A program made the translations under genes and the position numbers. This document shows, piece by piece, positions 19,083 to 27,230 of a stretch of DNA of 64,000 bases. Location of the stretch: positions 33,703 to 97,702 of the forward strand of contig NZ_LZQD01000007.1 of assembly GCF_001858025.1 (NCBI RefSeq). The letters are read 5' to 3'. This stretch comes from Trichormus sp. NMC-1 (GTDB lineage: Bacteria > Cyanobacteriota > Cyanobacteriia > Cyanobacteriales > Nostocaceae). Under the pieces are notes generated by a model. The model was not told the DNA's origin. It did not search any database and saw nothing but the letters and a program-made list of their open reading frames with translations. Numbering within the stretch: the first letter of the stretch is position 1; the number at the start of each line of letters is the position of its first letter.

Positions 19083-19736
19083 TCAGTGTAGTTCGTCGTA
19101 TTCTGCTGTTTCCATTCGTCTAGCTTCTGTGCGGGTGGAAGGTAAAAACTCAGCCCGTCGAACAGTCGCTAAGGGTGGTGTAGGTCCGTTGTAAGGGTGA
19201 ATTACCTGCACAGTGCGGGTAGGACGATGCTGTTTTGGAGAAAACAAAGCCAAGACACCAGCAACCACAACGCCACCACCAATAGTTAGTGTCGCCCCAC
19301 CAACGGCCCAAACTATGGGTGAAGACCACCAAGGATTTTGTTCAGGTGGTAGTGCAGCTACTTTTTGTTGATTAAACTGTTGGGCTGATTCCCACTGCTT
19401 CTGGGTTAAATTTTGGGCTTGCAGCTGAAGTTGTTGGTTTTGCAACACTAACTGTTGGTTGTCGCTTTTCAACTTCTCCATTTGCATATTCAGCTTTTCC
19501 ATTTCTAGACGCTGGTCAGAATTGGGAGCAATAGGTTGTTGATTGGGATATACTGGTTGCCCGTAAGGCGGATACTGCATCGGTTGCTGCATTAACTGAG
19601 GCGCTACAAACGTGGTGGGCATTTGTGGGGCAGCAGCGAAGTTAGATTGTATAGGGGTATTTGTTCCTTTTAGTAATAGGAGAGCCGCCAGACCAGCTAC
19701 AGCAACTCCGCCGATAAATGCCATACTTTCACTCAT
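19083..19736 (-). CDS. Unknown membrane protein with glutamine-rich coiled coil
   Basis: A 217-residue protein with two hydrophobic segments: an N-terminal helix (about 5-22, AFIGGVAVAGLAALLLL) and a second (about 142-164) next to SSPIVWAVGG. Between them are a Pro/Gln-rich stretch and a Gln/Leu coiled coil with heptad pattern (MEKLKSDNQQLVLQNQQLQL). The C-terminus is basic and Arg-rich. I do not recognise a family. It is monocistronic, upstream of nothing obvious. The low-complexity content resembles cell-envelope or septal proteins of filamentous cyanobacteria, but that is only a resemblance. Confidence 0.75.
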   Translation of the reverse strand: MSESMAFIGGVAVAGLAALLLLKGTNTPIQSNFAAAPQMPTTFVAPQLMQQPMQYPPYGQPVYPNQQPIAPNSDQRLEMEKLNMQMEKLKSDNQQLVLQNQQLQLQAQNLTQKQWESAQQFNQQKVAALPPEQNPWWSSPIVWAVGGATLTIGGGVVVAGVLALFSPKQHRPTRTVQVIHPYNGPTPPLATVRRAEFLPSTRTEARRMETAEYDELH

Positions 19737-19976
19737 CGCTTTTACCCCTTAACCACGACGGCAGCATAAGTTAACTTTGACTGACTTACTCTCACACTCA
19801 TAATTGATTGCCTATTTCAACTTATATAAGACTCAAACTATAAGCAAATTGATCAGGTAGTTTTTTTAAACCTGGGATGTGCTGTTAACATTCAAGACTA
19901 TATCAGTCAAATTGTCCACTAATGGATGATAAAAAAACTACCCTGTTATACTTTTTAATCTACTTTCCCCAAATCA

Positions 19977-20780
19977 TCAAGAGGTAGTTTTGATAGCTGT
20001 CTTCAGATTTTGGCAAAATTGAGCGATCGCACTGAGTCCCTCTTCCGGTGTCCCATCTGCTAATCGCTTGACAATAGCACTACCGACAATTGCGGCATCT
20101 GCGCCCCATTCCCGCACTTGACGAGCTTGTTCAATGTCAGAAATACCAAAGCCTACGCCGATAGGTTTATCTGTAACGTTGCGAATTTGTGTGAGTAAAT
20201 CGGAAACTCGGCTTTCCATTTGCGATCGCATTCCTGTTACCCCAGTCACACTGACCAAATAGATAAATCCTTGAGAAGCACGAGCGATCGCTTCTATCCT
20301 CTGGGCAGAACTTGTGGGAGCCACCAACAAAGTTAAATCTATTCCCACCTCACTCGCTGGTTGCAACAACCCTCCTGCCTCTTCTAAAGGTAAATCAGGA
20401 ACTACTAAACCCGCTACACCAGCCGCCTTAATTTGCTGGAGAAACTTTTCAATTCCTCGATGTAAAATTGGGTTGTAATAGGTAAATAAAATAATTGGTG
20501 CTTTTAAGCTGGGAGTAGTTGCTTGTAGCATTTCCAGCACCTGATCCAATGTAGTCCCCCGTTCCAAAGCGCGGGTAGCTGCTGCTTGAATCACAGGCCC
20601 ATCTGCCAAAGGGTCAGAATAGGGAACACCTAACTCAATAATATCCGCTCCAGAGCGATCTAAAAGTTCCAAAGCCTTAGCTGTGGTTTCTAAATCTGGA
20701 TCACCGGCAGTAATAAACGGAATCAGAGCGCACTCTTGATTCCGTCTCAGGGTTTCAAAACAATGGGAAATTGCAGTCAT
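19977..20780 (-). CDS. trpA: Tryptophan synthase alpha chain
   Basis: Cleaves indole-3-glycerol phosphate to indole and glyceraldehyde-3-phosphate; the indole is channelled to TrpB. TIM-barrel protein of 267 residues with catalytic Glu in [17 protein letters not shown] (near residue 48), catalytic Asp in VPDLPLEEA, and phosphate-binding GFGIS and VGSAIV. trpB is not in the window; trp genes are often scattered in cyanobacteria. Downstream of the ndhL-DUF3007 pair on the same strand, 157 bp from the DUF3007 stop, with a heptamer repeat in between. Confidence 0.97.
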   Translation of the reverse strand: MTAISHCFETLRRNQECALIPFITAGDPDLETTAKALELLDRSGADIIELGVPYSDPLADGPVIQAAATRALERGTTLDQVLEMLQATTPSLKAPIILFTYYNPILHRGIEKFLQQIKAAGVAGLVVPDLPLEEAGGLLQPASEVGIDLTLLVAPTSSAQRIEAIARASQGFIYLVSVTGVTGMRSQMESRVSDLLTQIRNVTDKPIGVGFGISDIEQARQVREWGADAAIVGSAIVKRLADGTPEEGLSAIAQFCQNLKTAIKTTS

Positions 20781-20792
20781 TGGTCAGAAGAA

Positions 20793-20840
20793 GGGAATTG
20801 GGAATTGGGAATCGGGAATTGGGAATTGGGAATTGGGAAT
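20793..20840. repeat. GGGAATT heptamer tandem repeat
   Basis: About seven tandem copies of GGGAATT, one with a C in place of the last T, in the spacer upstream of trpA. It is followed by pyrimidine-rich repeats (CCCATCT/CCGCGTCT type, and CTGTCACCTGTCACC at 20908-20922). Confidence 0.85.
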
Positions 20841-20936
20841 AGTTAGAAGGTTATTCTCCGCGTCCCCGTGTCTCCCCATCTCCGCGTCTCCCCATCTTCC
20901 CATTTTCCCTGTCACCTGTCACCTGTACCCTGTTAC

Positions 20937-21236
20937 CTAATTTCCTGATTCTATTTCAGCTTGAATTTTTGCTAATTCTTCAGGAGTTAGTTCATCTAGT
21001 CGCTTTTGCAGGAAAGCTTTTTCATACTCTTCCCGTTGTTGATGGTAGGTCATTTTTTTACTACCTGCTCGGAAAAGATATGTGGCTAACCAGCCTATTA
21101 AGCCAACAACCAGTAAGAATTGGCTCCAAATACCAGCATTCTGACCGTCTAAACCGATTAGCTGCAATCCTGCATAAGCCAAGCCACCAGCCACAAAAAC
21201 ACCCAAGCCAATTCCGATTGCATCAATGCGTCGCAT
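20937..21236 (-). CDS. DUF3007 membrane protein
   Basis: A 99-residue protein with two membrane helices (about 7-27 and 36-55), followed by a charged helical tail ending in [13 protein letters not shown]. It fits the cyanobacterial/plastid DUF3007 family; function unknown to me. It lies 25 bp downstream of ndhL on the same strand, so it is probably cotranscribed with it. The linkage ndhL-DUF3007-trpA is one that I recall from other cyanobacteria, which supports a thylakoid association, but this is inference. Confidence 0.85.
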   Translation of the reverse strand: MRRIDAIGIGLGVFVAGGLAYAGLQLIGLDGQNAGIWSQFLLVVGLIGWLATYLFRAGSKKMTYHQQREEYEKAFLQKRLDELTPEELAKIQAEIESGN

Positions 21237-21261
21237 GAGAATGATGACCTACCAATCTAAA

Positions 21262-21471
21262 TTAAACAATTTGTCTACGCCGGGGTCGCAAATTCACAAT
21301 CGGGGAGAGCAGTAACAAACCCGGAAAGAAGAAGAACACTAAAAAGTACATAAACCCACGCTCTACAGAGCTTGCTGTGTACCAACGCAGCTTTAGATAA
21401 AGCATTACAACCATTGGTACTACCAGAAGATAAGCTCCGGCCAAAATCAGATACAGTAGCGCTACAACCAT
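21262..21471 (-). CDS. ndhL: NAD(P)H-quinone oxidoreductase subunit L
   Basis: Small membrane subunit of the cyanobacterial NDH-1 complex, needed for respiration, cyclic electron flow and CO2 uptake. The 69-residue protein has two hydrophobic helices (about 3-24 and 39-58) around the conserved segment [18 protein letters not shown], ending in a basic tail. Length and pattern match NdhL (once called IctA). First gene of a short operon with the DUF3007 gene. Confidence 0.93.
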   Translation of the reverse strand: MVVALLYLILAGAYLLVVPMVVMLYLKLRWYTASSVERGFMYFLVFFFFPGLLLLSPIVNLRPRRRQIV

Positions 21472-21819
21472 AATTCTTTGTCGGATTATATGAGACTATT
21501 TGGTGCGTCCACTCCTCATGATATGCTGAATGGCTGAAGCAAGGGAAGTATCATTCTTGGGTTTTGCCAGGAAAGCAAATAAATTTTCCAAGTACTTGTC
21601 ATAATTGGAAAAAACAGCTAAGATTATGATATAATGTGATTTCGCAATCAAACGCGGCTGAGTAGCTAAGTTAAAAAACTCATAACATGAGTAGTTAATT
21701 TAGGTGCTAAATAAAAAAAGTAGTATTTGAAAAAAACTTTTAAAACTACTTGCACAAAAGACGCAATTGATGGTGGAATAGATGAGGAGGTTTTTTTACC
21801 TCCAGATTCAGAAACCCTT
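21472..21819. other. Divergent spacer ndhL / tRNA-Leu
   Basis: A TATAAT hexamer at 21630-21635 with a weak TTGGAA 19 bases upstream could be a promoter for the tRNA side. A small palindrome ACTCATAACATGAGT lies at about 21679. A GGAGG ... CCTCC hairpin with a T-loop sits at about 21786-21803, just before the tRNA. None is proven. Confidence 0.35.
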
Positions 21820-22188
21820 GGGGGTGTGGCGGAATGGTAGACGCTACGGACTTAGAAAACTGAGCCTTGATAGAGAAATCTTTCAAGTGGAAGCTCTCAA
21901 ATTCAGGGAAACCTAAATCTGTTTACAGATATGGCAATCCTGAGCCAAGCCCAGAAAATTTATAGTTGAGATTTTATTTTGGAGTTAAATCTAAAATTCT
22001 AAATCCAAAATTCGGGGAAGGTGCAGAGACTCGACGGGAGCTACCCTAACGTAAAGCCGAGGGTAAAGGGAGAGTCCAATTCTTAAAGCCTAAAGTTGCT
22101 CAAGTAACAAGGCAGCAGTGAAAGCTGCGGAAGAATGAAAATCCGTTGACCTTAAACGGTCGTGGGGGTTCAAGTCCCCCCACCCCCA
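21820..22188 (+). tRNA. trnL-UAA: tRNA-Leu(UAA) gene interrupted by a group I intron
   Basis: Exon 1 is 21820-21853 and exon 2 is 22138-22188, 85 nt after splicing. Acceptor arms GGGGGTG and CACCCCC pair perfectly, with A as discriminator and no encoded CCA. The anticodon stem ACGGA/TCCGT encloses loop CTTAAAA, so the anticodon is TAA and the intron sits between its first and second bases, exactly the conserved cyanobacterial and plastid insertion point. A long variable arm (TTGACCTTAAACGGTCGT region) fits a leucine tRNA. Confidence 0.97.
21854..22137 (+). ncRNA. Group I intron of tRNA-Leu(UAA)
   Basis: A 284-nt intron that begins AGAAAACTGAGCC and ends in G before AAAATCCG. Core sequences CAGGGAAACCTAA (P4-J4/5 region), GACGGGAGCTACCCTAA and GGGAGAGTCCAATT (P7 region) are the familiar ones of the cyanobacterial tRNA-Leu intron. 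It is longer than the 249-nt intron reported for Anabaena because of extra bases near 21960-22015, where degenerate seven-base units (TTTTGGA / TCCAAAA) can fold as a P6b stem. No ORF inside. Confidence 0.95.
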
Positions 22189-22337
22189 TCAAAATAATTA
22201 AAAAAAATTAGCTGATGCAAATGCCACAGCAAATATTTTAAGAAAAGTAAAGGCAACGTTGGGATTAAATCTCGATATAGTCTATAGGGGCGCTTTGACT
22301 ACGCATTTAAGAGTCCGTTTTTGGGCTTTTTCAGAAT

Positions 22338-22358
22338 CCCCGTGTCTTTAGACCGGGG
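22338..22358 (+). mobile_element. Orphan IS200/IS605-type right-end hairpin
   Basis: CCCCGTGTC, loop TTTA, GACCGGGG makes an eight-pair stem with a bulged T, followed by AGTGTCAAC. It has the same architecture as the hairpin that overlaps the stop of the tnpB remnant at 33063-33083 and the one at 35873-35893, but with different base pairs. No tnpB or tnpA lies beside it. It looks like the right end, and so the 3-prime end of a TnpB guide-RNA gene, of a lost element. Confidence 0.6.
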
Positions 22359-22796
22359 AGTGTCAACTATTTCTCGCCTTTCATGATGAAATATAGCTAA
22401 ATCTTATTATAAAGTTTTATCTGTTTAAAAATTTATATTAAACAAAATTTTTGCTTTATATTTTCTTAATAATTAATTGAGAATTATTTTTAATTAGCAA
22501 CGCTATTGCAATACTTTCAGCGATCTGCTATGATTTAGAGGAATTCGTAAAATCCATTATTATGTCTATTTTTAGTATTTAGTTGTAAGCATGAGATAGA
22601 AAGCCTTAATATATAAGTCTTTCAGGAATCATCAAAAATAAACTATACAAAACTTAACCAATTAATCAGGGGTTACAAAAACAAATTTTGCCAAACATTC
22701 GATGCTGTTTTTTGATGGCTAGAAGTTTTGATATTGACAAAAAAGATAAATTGTGGTAGTTAAACCGCCTGAGCATTTAGTAACTAGCTGGGAAAA

Positions 22797-22867
22797 CGTT
22801 CGTCGAGGGAAGCTAAGGTAGCGCCGGCGATTTCAGCTAAGATGCTAATGAGACGATAGAGAGCGAT
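22797..22867 (-). pseudogene. Copy of the 3-prime end of the flippase-like gene
   Basis: 71 bases match 24826-24896 at the 3-prime end of the gene at 24813-25730 with one mismatch. The match stops inside what is a HIP1 octamer in the parent (24892-24899): the copy keeps GCGAT and then diverges. Too short to encode anything. Confidence 0.85.
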
Positions 22868-23231
22868 ACCTTTTATGTGGAACGCTACGCGTTGGCGCAG
22901 CCTGTCCGTAGGACTTACGGTCAATCAATTTTGGATTTACGATTTTGGATTTTGGATTTACTCCACCCTCAAGTGTGGAGCTTGAGGATTTTAGATCGGC
23001 GATTTTGGATTAATTCCGCCCTGAAGGGGCGGGGCTTGTACCGAAAATTCCCAATCCAAAATCTAAAATTTAAAATCTAAAATTTTCGGTTAGCTATCTC
23101 TTCGAGTCCCGTAAGGGATACGCTATCGCTTATATCACATCGAAGTTTTTTATCGTTTGCGGGTGAGCGATAACATTTTTATGACTCCTGATTTTTGGGT
23201 AATTCTTAACCCGGAAAACAACAGTAAAAAC

Positions 23232-23870
23232 TTAGACAATATGCTCCCTGAACTCGTTGTGCAGTGTTTGAAGAGCGATTTCTAGGTATTTCCAGTGTAT
23301 CCACCCTACATATCCTCCATAGACACATTTTCCTGAACGATCAGTAATAAAAACATGATCAACGCCTGCATGGTTTTTCCAGGTGTTAATGGTTACGCCA
23401 TTTTTGAAAACGAGATGAGGATGAGACTTAGAAAAATCTGTTTTGTTCGCATCAGTTATGCCCTGCACTCTTTGTAGTTGATTGATAAGCTGCATAACTG
23501 TGGGTTTACTTGCATCCCTTACAACGTTTACCTCTATTGATGCAATGATATATTCCTTTCCCCCTATGATGTACAGACCTCGTTTTGAATACGAACCAGC
23601 GATCGCTCCATCTACATAAAACTCGAATCTTCCCAGCCACTCATACTTTCCATTCACCAACCTTAAGGGATCATCTTTGATAGAGTTTGTGTTAACAACG
23701 AGTGTGATGATATTAATACCCTTACAAAGGGATGGAGTAATATCAATGCTTGCTCCTGCTTTGAGTGCAAAATGCCGATCATTTACATTGATATGTCCTG
23801 TATCCCGTACCTCAACTAAACTTACTTGTACAAAACTTATATCGCTTATCGAGATAGTGTTGGTTGCCAT
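23232..23870 (-). CDS. Hypothetical protein, unknown family
   Basis: A 212-residue protein that I cannot assign. No signal peptide or membrane helix. The first 115 residues look beta-rich (alternating Val/Ile patterns such as FVQVSLVEVRDTGHINVND and INIITLVVNT), and residues 115-212 form a second part with a helix (TVMQLINQLQRVQGI) and an aromatic-rich end (GGYVGWIHWKYLEIALQTL). Divergent neighbours are repeats; an Uma2 gene follows upstream on the same strand with 63 bp between. Its position among accessory genes suggests recent acquisition. Confidence 0.75.
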   Translation of the reverse strand: MATNTISISDISFVQVSLVEVRDTGHINVNDRHFALKAGASIDITPSLCKGINIITLVVNTNSIKDDPLRLVNGKYEWLGRFEFYVDGAIAGSYSKRGLYIIGGKEYIIASIEVNVVRDASKPTVMQLINQLQRVQGITDANKTDFSKSHPHLVFKNGVTINTWKNHAGVDHVFITDRSGKCVYGGYVGWIHWKYLEIALQTLHNEFREHIV

Positions 23871-23933
23871 ATTTCATACCTTAAAAGGGTTAGTTCTAGA
23901 GTATTTTCTGCTGGTGTTTTGTTTTATGTTTTA

Positions 23934-24515
23934 TTACCCGTTCTCTGGTTCAAGGGTTAAACCGCGATAGACTTGCTCAATGGGGAAACTGAGATTGATG
24001 CTCTTTAGTTCAATGATGTCGCCTTCTCCATAATTAATAATCATCCATTGTCCTGCATCATTTTTGTGATACAGGTCGATTTCGATGCTGGTGGAACTAA
24101 CCAATAGGTAATCTTTCAATACGGGGTTATTTTGATACATTCTGAACTTGCTACCGCGATCGTAGGCTTCGGTAGTTTTGGAGAGAACTTCAACGATTAA
24201 GCAGGGATAGGTAAAATAGTTGGAAGTATTTTTATCTCGTTCATCGCAAGTTACACTCGCATCTGGATGGGTATAGTTATTCGTCTCGACAATATTCACC
24301 TTGATATCAGAATTCCCAGTTATACAACCACTATTCTCTAAATGGGCATCAAACATGGAGGTGAAGCGGATAGCAATACGACCGTGGTTGACGCTACCGC
24401 CGCTCATGGCATAAACTTGACCGTCGATCAGTTCGTGTTTTTCTAGTTGCTTTTCTTCCCAAGTGAAATATTCTTCGGGGGTTAGGTTGGGGAAATTTTC
24501 TTTGGCTACGATCAT
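23934..24515 (-). CDS. Uma2-family (DUF820) PD-(D/E)XK putative endonuclease
   Basis: A 193-residue protein of the Uma2 family, which is greatly expanded in filamentous cyanobacteria and has a restriction-endonuclease-like fold. It starts with LTPEEYFTWEEKQLEKHELIDGQVYAMSGGSVNHG and contains the active-site-like residues PDASV (Asp near 97) and CLIVEVLS (Glu near 115). The biological role is unknown. The family is often near mobile DNA, matching this repeat-rich region. Confidence 0.92.
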   Translation of the reverse strand: MIVAKENFPNLTPEEYFTWEEKQLEKHELIDGQVYAMSGGSVNHGRIAIRFTSMFDAHLENSGCITGNSDIKVNIVETNNYTHPDASVTCDERDKNTSNYFTYPCLIVEVLSKTTEAYDRGSKFRMYQNNPVLKDYLLVSSTSIEIDLYHKNDAGQWMIINYGEGDIIELKSINLSFPIEQVYRGLTLEPENG

Positions 24516-24812
24516 GGTGGAGTTAGTTCCTGTGTAGAGAAATTGGTGGTATTACCTTATTTTAGACAAACATTTTTTGGAGTAAGCCTTTTTTATACTG
24601 CAAACGGTTCATAATTTAACCAAATATGGAACCCCTCTCCAAACCTCTCCCCGTACCTCTCCATAACCCTCTCCTAAGAGGAGAGGGAAAAGGAATAACA
24701 TTTAATACTGGAGAGGCTTAGAACTTAGCTTTTTCATTACTAAAAGGTAAAGTTCCTAACCGTTTTGAGTATAAATTGTTCGGTTTGGTTGATTTGGCGT
24801 TTTCAGCAAGCC
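24516..24812. other. Spacer between Uma2 gene and flippase-like gene
   Basis: Contains ACCTCTCCCCGTACCTCTCC-type pyrimidine-rich short repeats with a complementary GAGAGGGAAAAGG stretch (about 24632-24690) that can form a long imperfect hairpin. No gene. Confidence 0.45.
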
Positions 24813-25730
24813 CTAATTAGCAAGGCGTTCGTCGAGGGAAGCTAAGGTAGCGCCGGCGATTTCAGCTAAGATGCTAATGAGACGATAAAGAGCGATCGCA
24901 CTAATTACTAAAGCGGTGGGGAAGTGATACTGTAAAATTGTCAGTGCTGTAGCTTCAAACACGCCGATTCCACCAGGCGCACCGGGAACAACCAAACCTA
25001 AAACCCAAGCAAAACTAAAAGCACCCAGTAATAAAGGAATGTGGCTCAAGTTTAACGAACCCAGAGCAAACATAGTTAATATAAAACCAGTTCCACGCAG
25101 TCCTAGAAACACCAATTCTCCCAACAAAGGTCTTAGAGGATAGCGTTTAATATTTAAACTACTAATAGGCTGATTTTCAGAATTAGATTTTTTGGATTTT
25201 AATCTATATAAAAAGCGAATTGCTGGATTCAAAACCCAAGGATGAACCGCACCAAGTACCACAACTAAACTCAGCAATTGCAGAATTTGTAACCCCAAAT
25301 TAGTATTATTAACTGCAAATTGACTACCGAATAAAACAATAATAATTAAAGCCGCTGCAAGCATGAGTAAAGGTTCTAGCAAAACGCTTAAAATCGCTTT
25401 ACCAGCAGATACATTAGCATTTTTAGCCGCCAAAATTCGTCCATAGTAATGCCAGACATTACCAGGTAAATACTTAGCAATATTCGTTTTTAGATAAACT
25501 TGGATAAATTGAGCAGATGATACAGGTTGATTTAACTCTTGCAACACCCAAGTCCATATCCAACCAGCCCATGTGTGTGCAAGTAAAGTTACACCTGTAG
25601 CAATTGCTAAAATTGCCCATCCTGCCGCATCAATACGGATAGAAGTTACTTCTAGCCAATTATCCTTCAGTGCTTTTCCTAAAAAAAACAGCGTTCCCCC
25701 CAAAATAAACCAACGTAAAATTTTCTTCAT
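24813..25730 (-). CDS. Lysylphosphatidylglycerol synthase/flippase-like membrane protein (UPF0104)
   Basis: A 305-residue polytopic protein with about eight membrane helices, resembling the membrane domain (LPG_synthase_TM) found in MprF and in stand-alone relatives. Visible family segments are YLKTNIAKYLPGNVWHYYGR (near residue 85) and the glycine-rich VPGAPGGIGVFEATAL (near residue 248). No synthetase domain is present, so it does not make lysyl-lipid by itself; members are often proposed to move lipids. Its 3-prime end has a 71-bp copy at 22797-22867. Confidence 0.88.
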   Translation of the reverse strand: MKKILRWFILGGTLFFLGKALKDNWLEVTSIRIDAAGWAILAIATGVTLLAHTWAGWIWTWVLQELNQPVSSAQFIQVYLKTNIAKYLPGNVWHYYGRILAAKNANVSAGKAILSVLLEPLLMLAAALIIIVLFGSQFAVNNTNLGLQILQLLSLVVVLGAVHPWVLNPAIRFLYRLKSKKSNSENQPISSLNIKRYPLRPLLGELVFLGLRGTGFILTMFALGSLNLSHIPLLLGAFSFAWVLGLVVPGAPGGIGVFEATALTILQYHFPTALVISAIALYRLISILAEIAGATLASLDERLAN

Positions 25731-25961
25731 TATTTTGATTATTTGTGGAATTTAATGATTAAATTGCCCAAAATAATTATATTAAATAATCTCTCTCTCT
25801 AGTTAGATAAAATTAGAATTTTCTCAGAAGTAAAATGTAACCTACGCTAGAGGTTGCTGTAGTTATATTCTTTTAAAATTGGTAGGCGTTGTTGATGTTA
25901 ATAACTTTAGTTTTTGGCGAAAACGACGATTTGAAGTTTAATCCTGGATAAGGAGGAGTAA

Positions 25962-26528
25962 GTGAAAAGTTTGATAAATTTCTTGAAAAAGCTGCAAATA
26001 CGCCAGATTTTAACTATCTTTTTAGCAGGAATATTGTTGATAGTTAGCACGGCTTGTAGCGGAGTAAATGCTCAAGGTGAAAATCCCAAAAATACTCCTG
26101 TACAAGCAAGTGGAGCAAATAATCCTTATAAGAGTGGTAGCGACAAATATACAAACTTGCGAATGTCTACAGACCCAAAAGTAACTACTGAATCCAGGAA
26201 GTCAGAAGATGATCAAGCTAGTTTACCTTTCAATTCACAATTATTAATAGCCGCCCATAAAGAATCAGAAATTCTTTATCCTGGGGGAGAAACACCTGCC
26301 GGTAGAGTTAAGAAAGAGGCAGAATTACCAAGAATCACAAAAGAAGAATTCAAACATCCTGAACCAGGTGGATTAATTCAGCGCGAACCAGATTTAGGAA
26401 CTCGCATTCAAAAGCGAATAGAAACTGTAACAGAGTCAGTGGAAAAAGCTTCAGAATTTTTACAAGAAAAAGCAGATGAAGCAAGTGCTAGACCTGAATT
26501 ACAAAAAAATCCAGCCGTAGGCAAATAG
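25962..26528 (+). CDS. Lipoprotein of unknown function, first of a pair
   Basis: A 188-residue protein from a GTG start behind a strong GGAGGAG ribosome binding site. The signal peptide (about 1-31) ends in a lipobox, IVSTAC, so the mature protein should be lipid-anchored at Cys32. The mature part is hydrophilic and Lys/Glu-rich, with a C-terminal helix (ETVTESVEKASEFLQEKADEA) of the low-complexity type seen in LEA-like proteins. The next gene, 40 bp downstream, has the same layout and is likely cotranscribed. Function unknown. Confidence 0.85.
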   Translation: MKSLINFLKKLQIRQILTIFLAGILLIVSTACSGVNAQGENPKNTPVQASGANNPYKSGSDKYTNLRMSTDPKVTTESRKSEDDQASLPFNSQLLIAAHKESEILYPGGETPAGRVKKEAELPRITKEEFKHPEPGGLIQREPDLGTRIQKRIETVTESVEKASEFLQEKADEASARPELQKNPAVGK

Positions 26529-26568
26529 GATTTTATTTTTTTGTCAGACAACATACAAGGAGAAGAAA

Positions 26569-27096
26569 ATGAAAAGAGTAATTATTAGTTTGCAGAATCT
26601 GCGCCCACTGAGAATTTTAACAGTATTTTTGGCAGCAAGTTTTCTGTTTTTAGCACAAGCTTGTAATCGTCCCACCATAGCCGGACAACCACCCCAACCA
26701 GCAGGACAACCACCGAATGTTCAGCAATATAATCCCACTACAGATTATACTATTCCTCCCTATGAAGGGGGAATTAACAACTTTAGTGATGTAGATCCCA
26801 GAGCGAAAAAATCAGAAAAAGCAGCCAAAGAAAGAGCAGATGAGCTAATAGAAAATGCTCAGAGAAACGTTGAAACCAAGGGAATTGATAGTACTGAGCA
26901 ATATGTTCGCAATTATCGTTCAGGAACACCCTTTGGTGAAAGAGTAAAAAACTTAGGTGAAGATGTAGGAAGTTCGGCGGAAGAATTGCGAGAAGGTGTA
27001 ACCAGGGGGACTCAACGAGGAGTAGAAAATCTTCAGGAAAATGTTGGAAATGCTGCTAAAGGATTGACACAGAATGTGCAGCGCGGCACTGATTAA
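26569..27096 (+). CDS. Lipoprotein of unknown function, second of a pair
   Basis: A 175-residue protein with signal peptide and lipobox LAQAC (Cys32), then a Pro/Gln-rich stretch (GQPPQPAGQPPN) and a mature part shared in style with its upstream neighbour (YTIPPYEGGINNF, then charged helices). The C-terminal 45 residues form LEA-like repeats (GVTRGTQRGVENLQENVG). GGAG lies seven to ten bases before the ATG. The pair is presumably one operon; the shared RQILT/RILTVFLA signal segments suggest that they are paralogues. Low similarity outside this does not prove it. Confidence 0.85.
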   Translation: MKRVIISLQNLRPLRILTVFLAASFLFLAQACNRPTIAGQPPQPAGQPPNVQQYNPTTDYTIPPYEGGINNFSDVDPRAKKSEKAAKERADELIENAQRNVETKGIDSTEQYVRNYRSGTPFGERVKNLGEDVGSSAEELREGVTRGTQRGVENLQENVGNAAKGLTQNVQRGTD

Positions 27097-27190
27097 ATAT
27101 AATTCACCTTAATTCCCGATTTTAGGGTGGATATTAACCACCCTATGATGATTAAAGAATGCCCTAATTAACCAACACCAACAAATAAAT

Positions 27191-27230
27191 TATCTGCGTT
27201 TATCTGCGTTTATCTGCGTTTATCTGCGGT
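27191..27230. repeat. TATCTGCGTT decamer tandem repeat at the larC 3-prime end
   Basis: Four tandem TATCTGCGTT units, the last altered to TATCTGCGGT. The array overlaps the last seven codons of larC (read on the minus strand), so its expansion would change the LarC C-terminus. Confidence 0.85.

Larger units (their letters stand above)
22189..23231. other. One-kilobase repeat-rich spacer after tRNA-Leu
   Basis: No real gene is supported. The region holds an orphan IS605-type end (22338-22358), a gene-fragment copy (22797-22867), a REP-like stretch (GGAACGCTACGCGTTGGCGC at about 22878) and, at 22920-23090, ATTTTGGAT-type short repeats arranged as imperfect inverted repeats. Confidence 0.7.

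Noticed and set aside
22877..23080. Frame of 67 residues in the spacer after tRNA-Leu
   Set aside because: It is built of ATTTTGGAT-type repeats.
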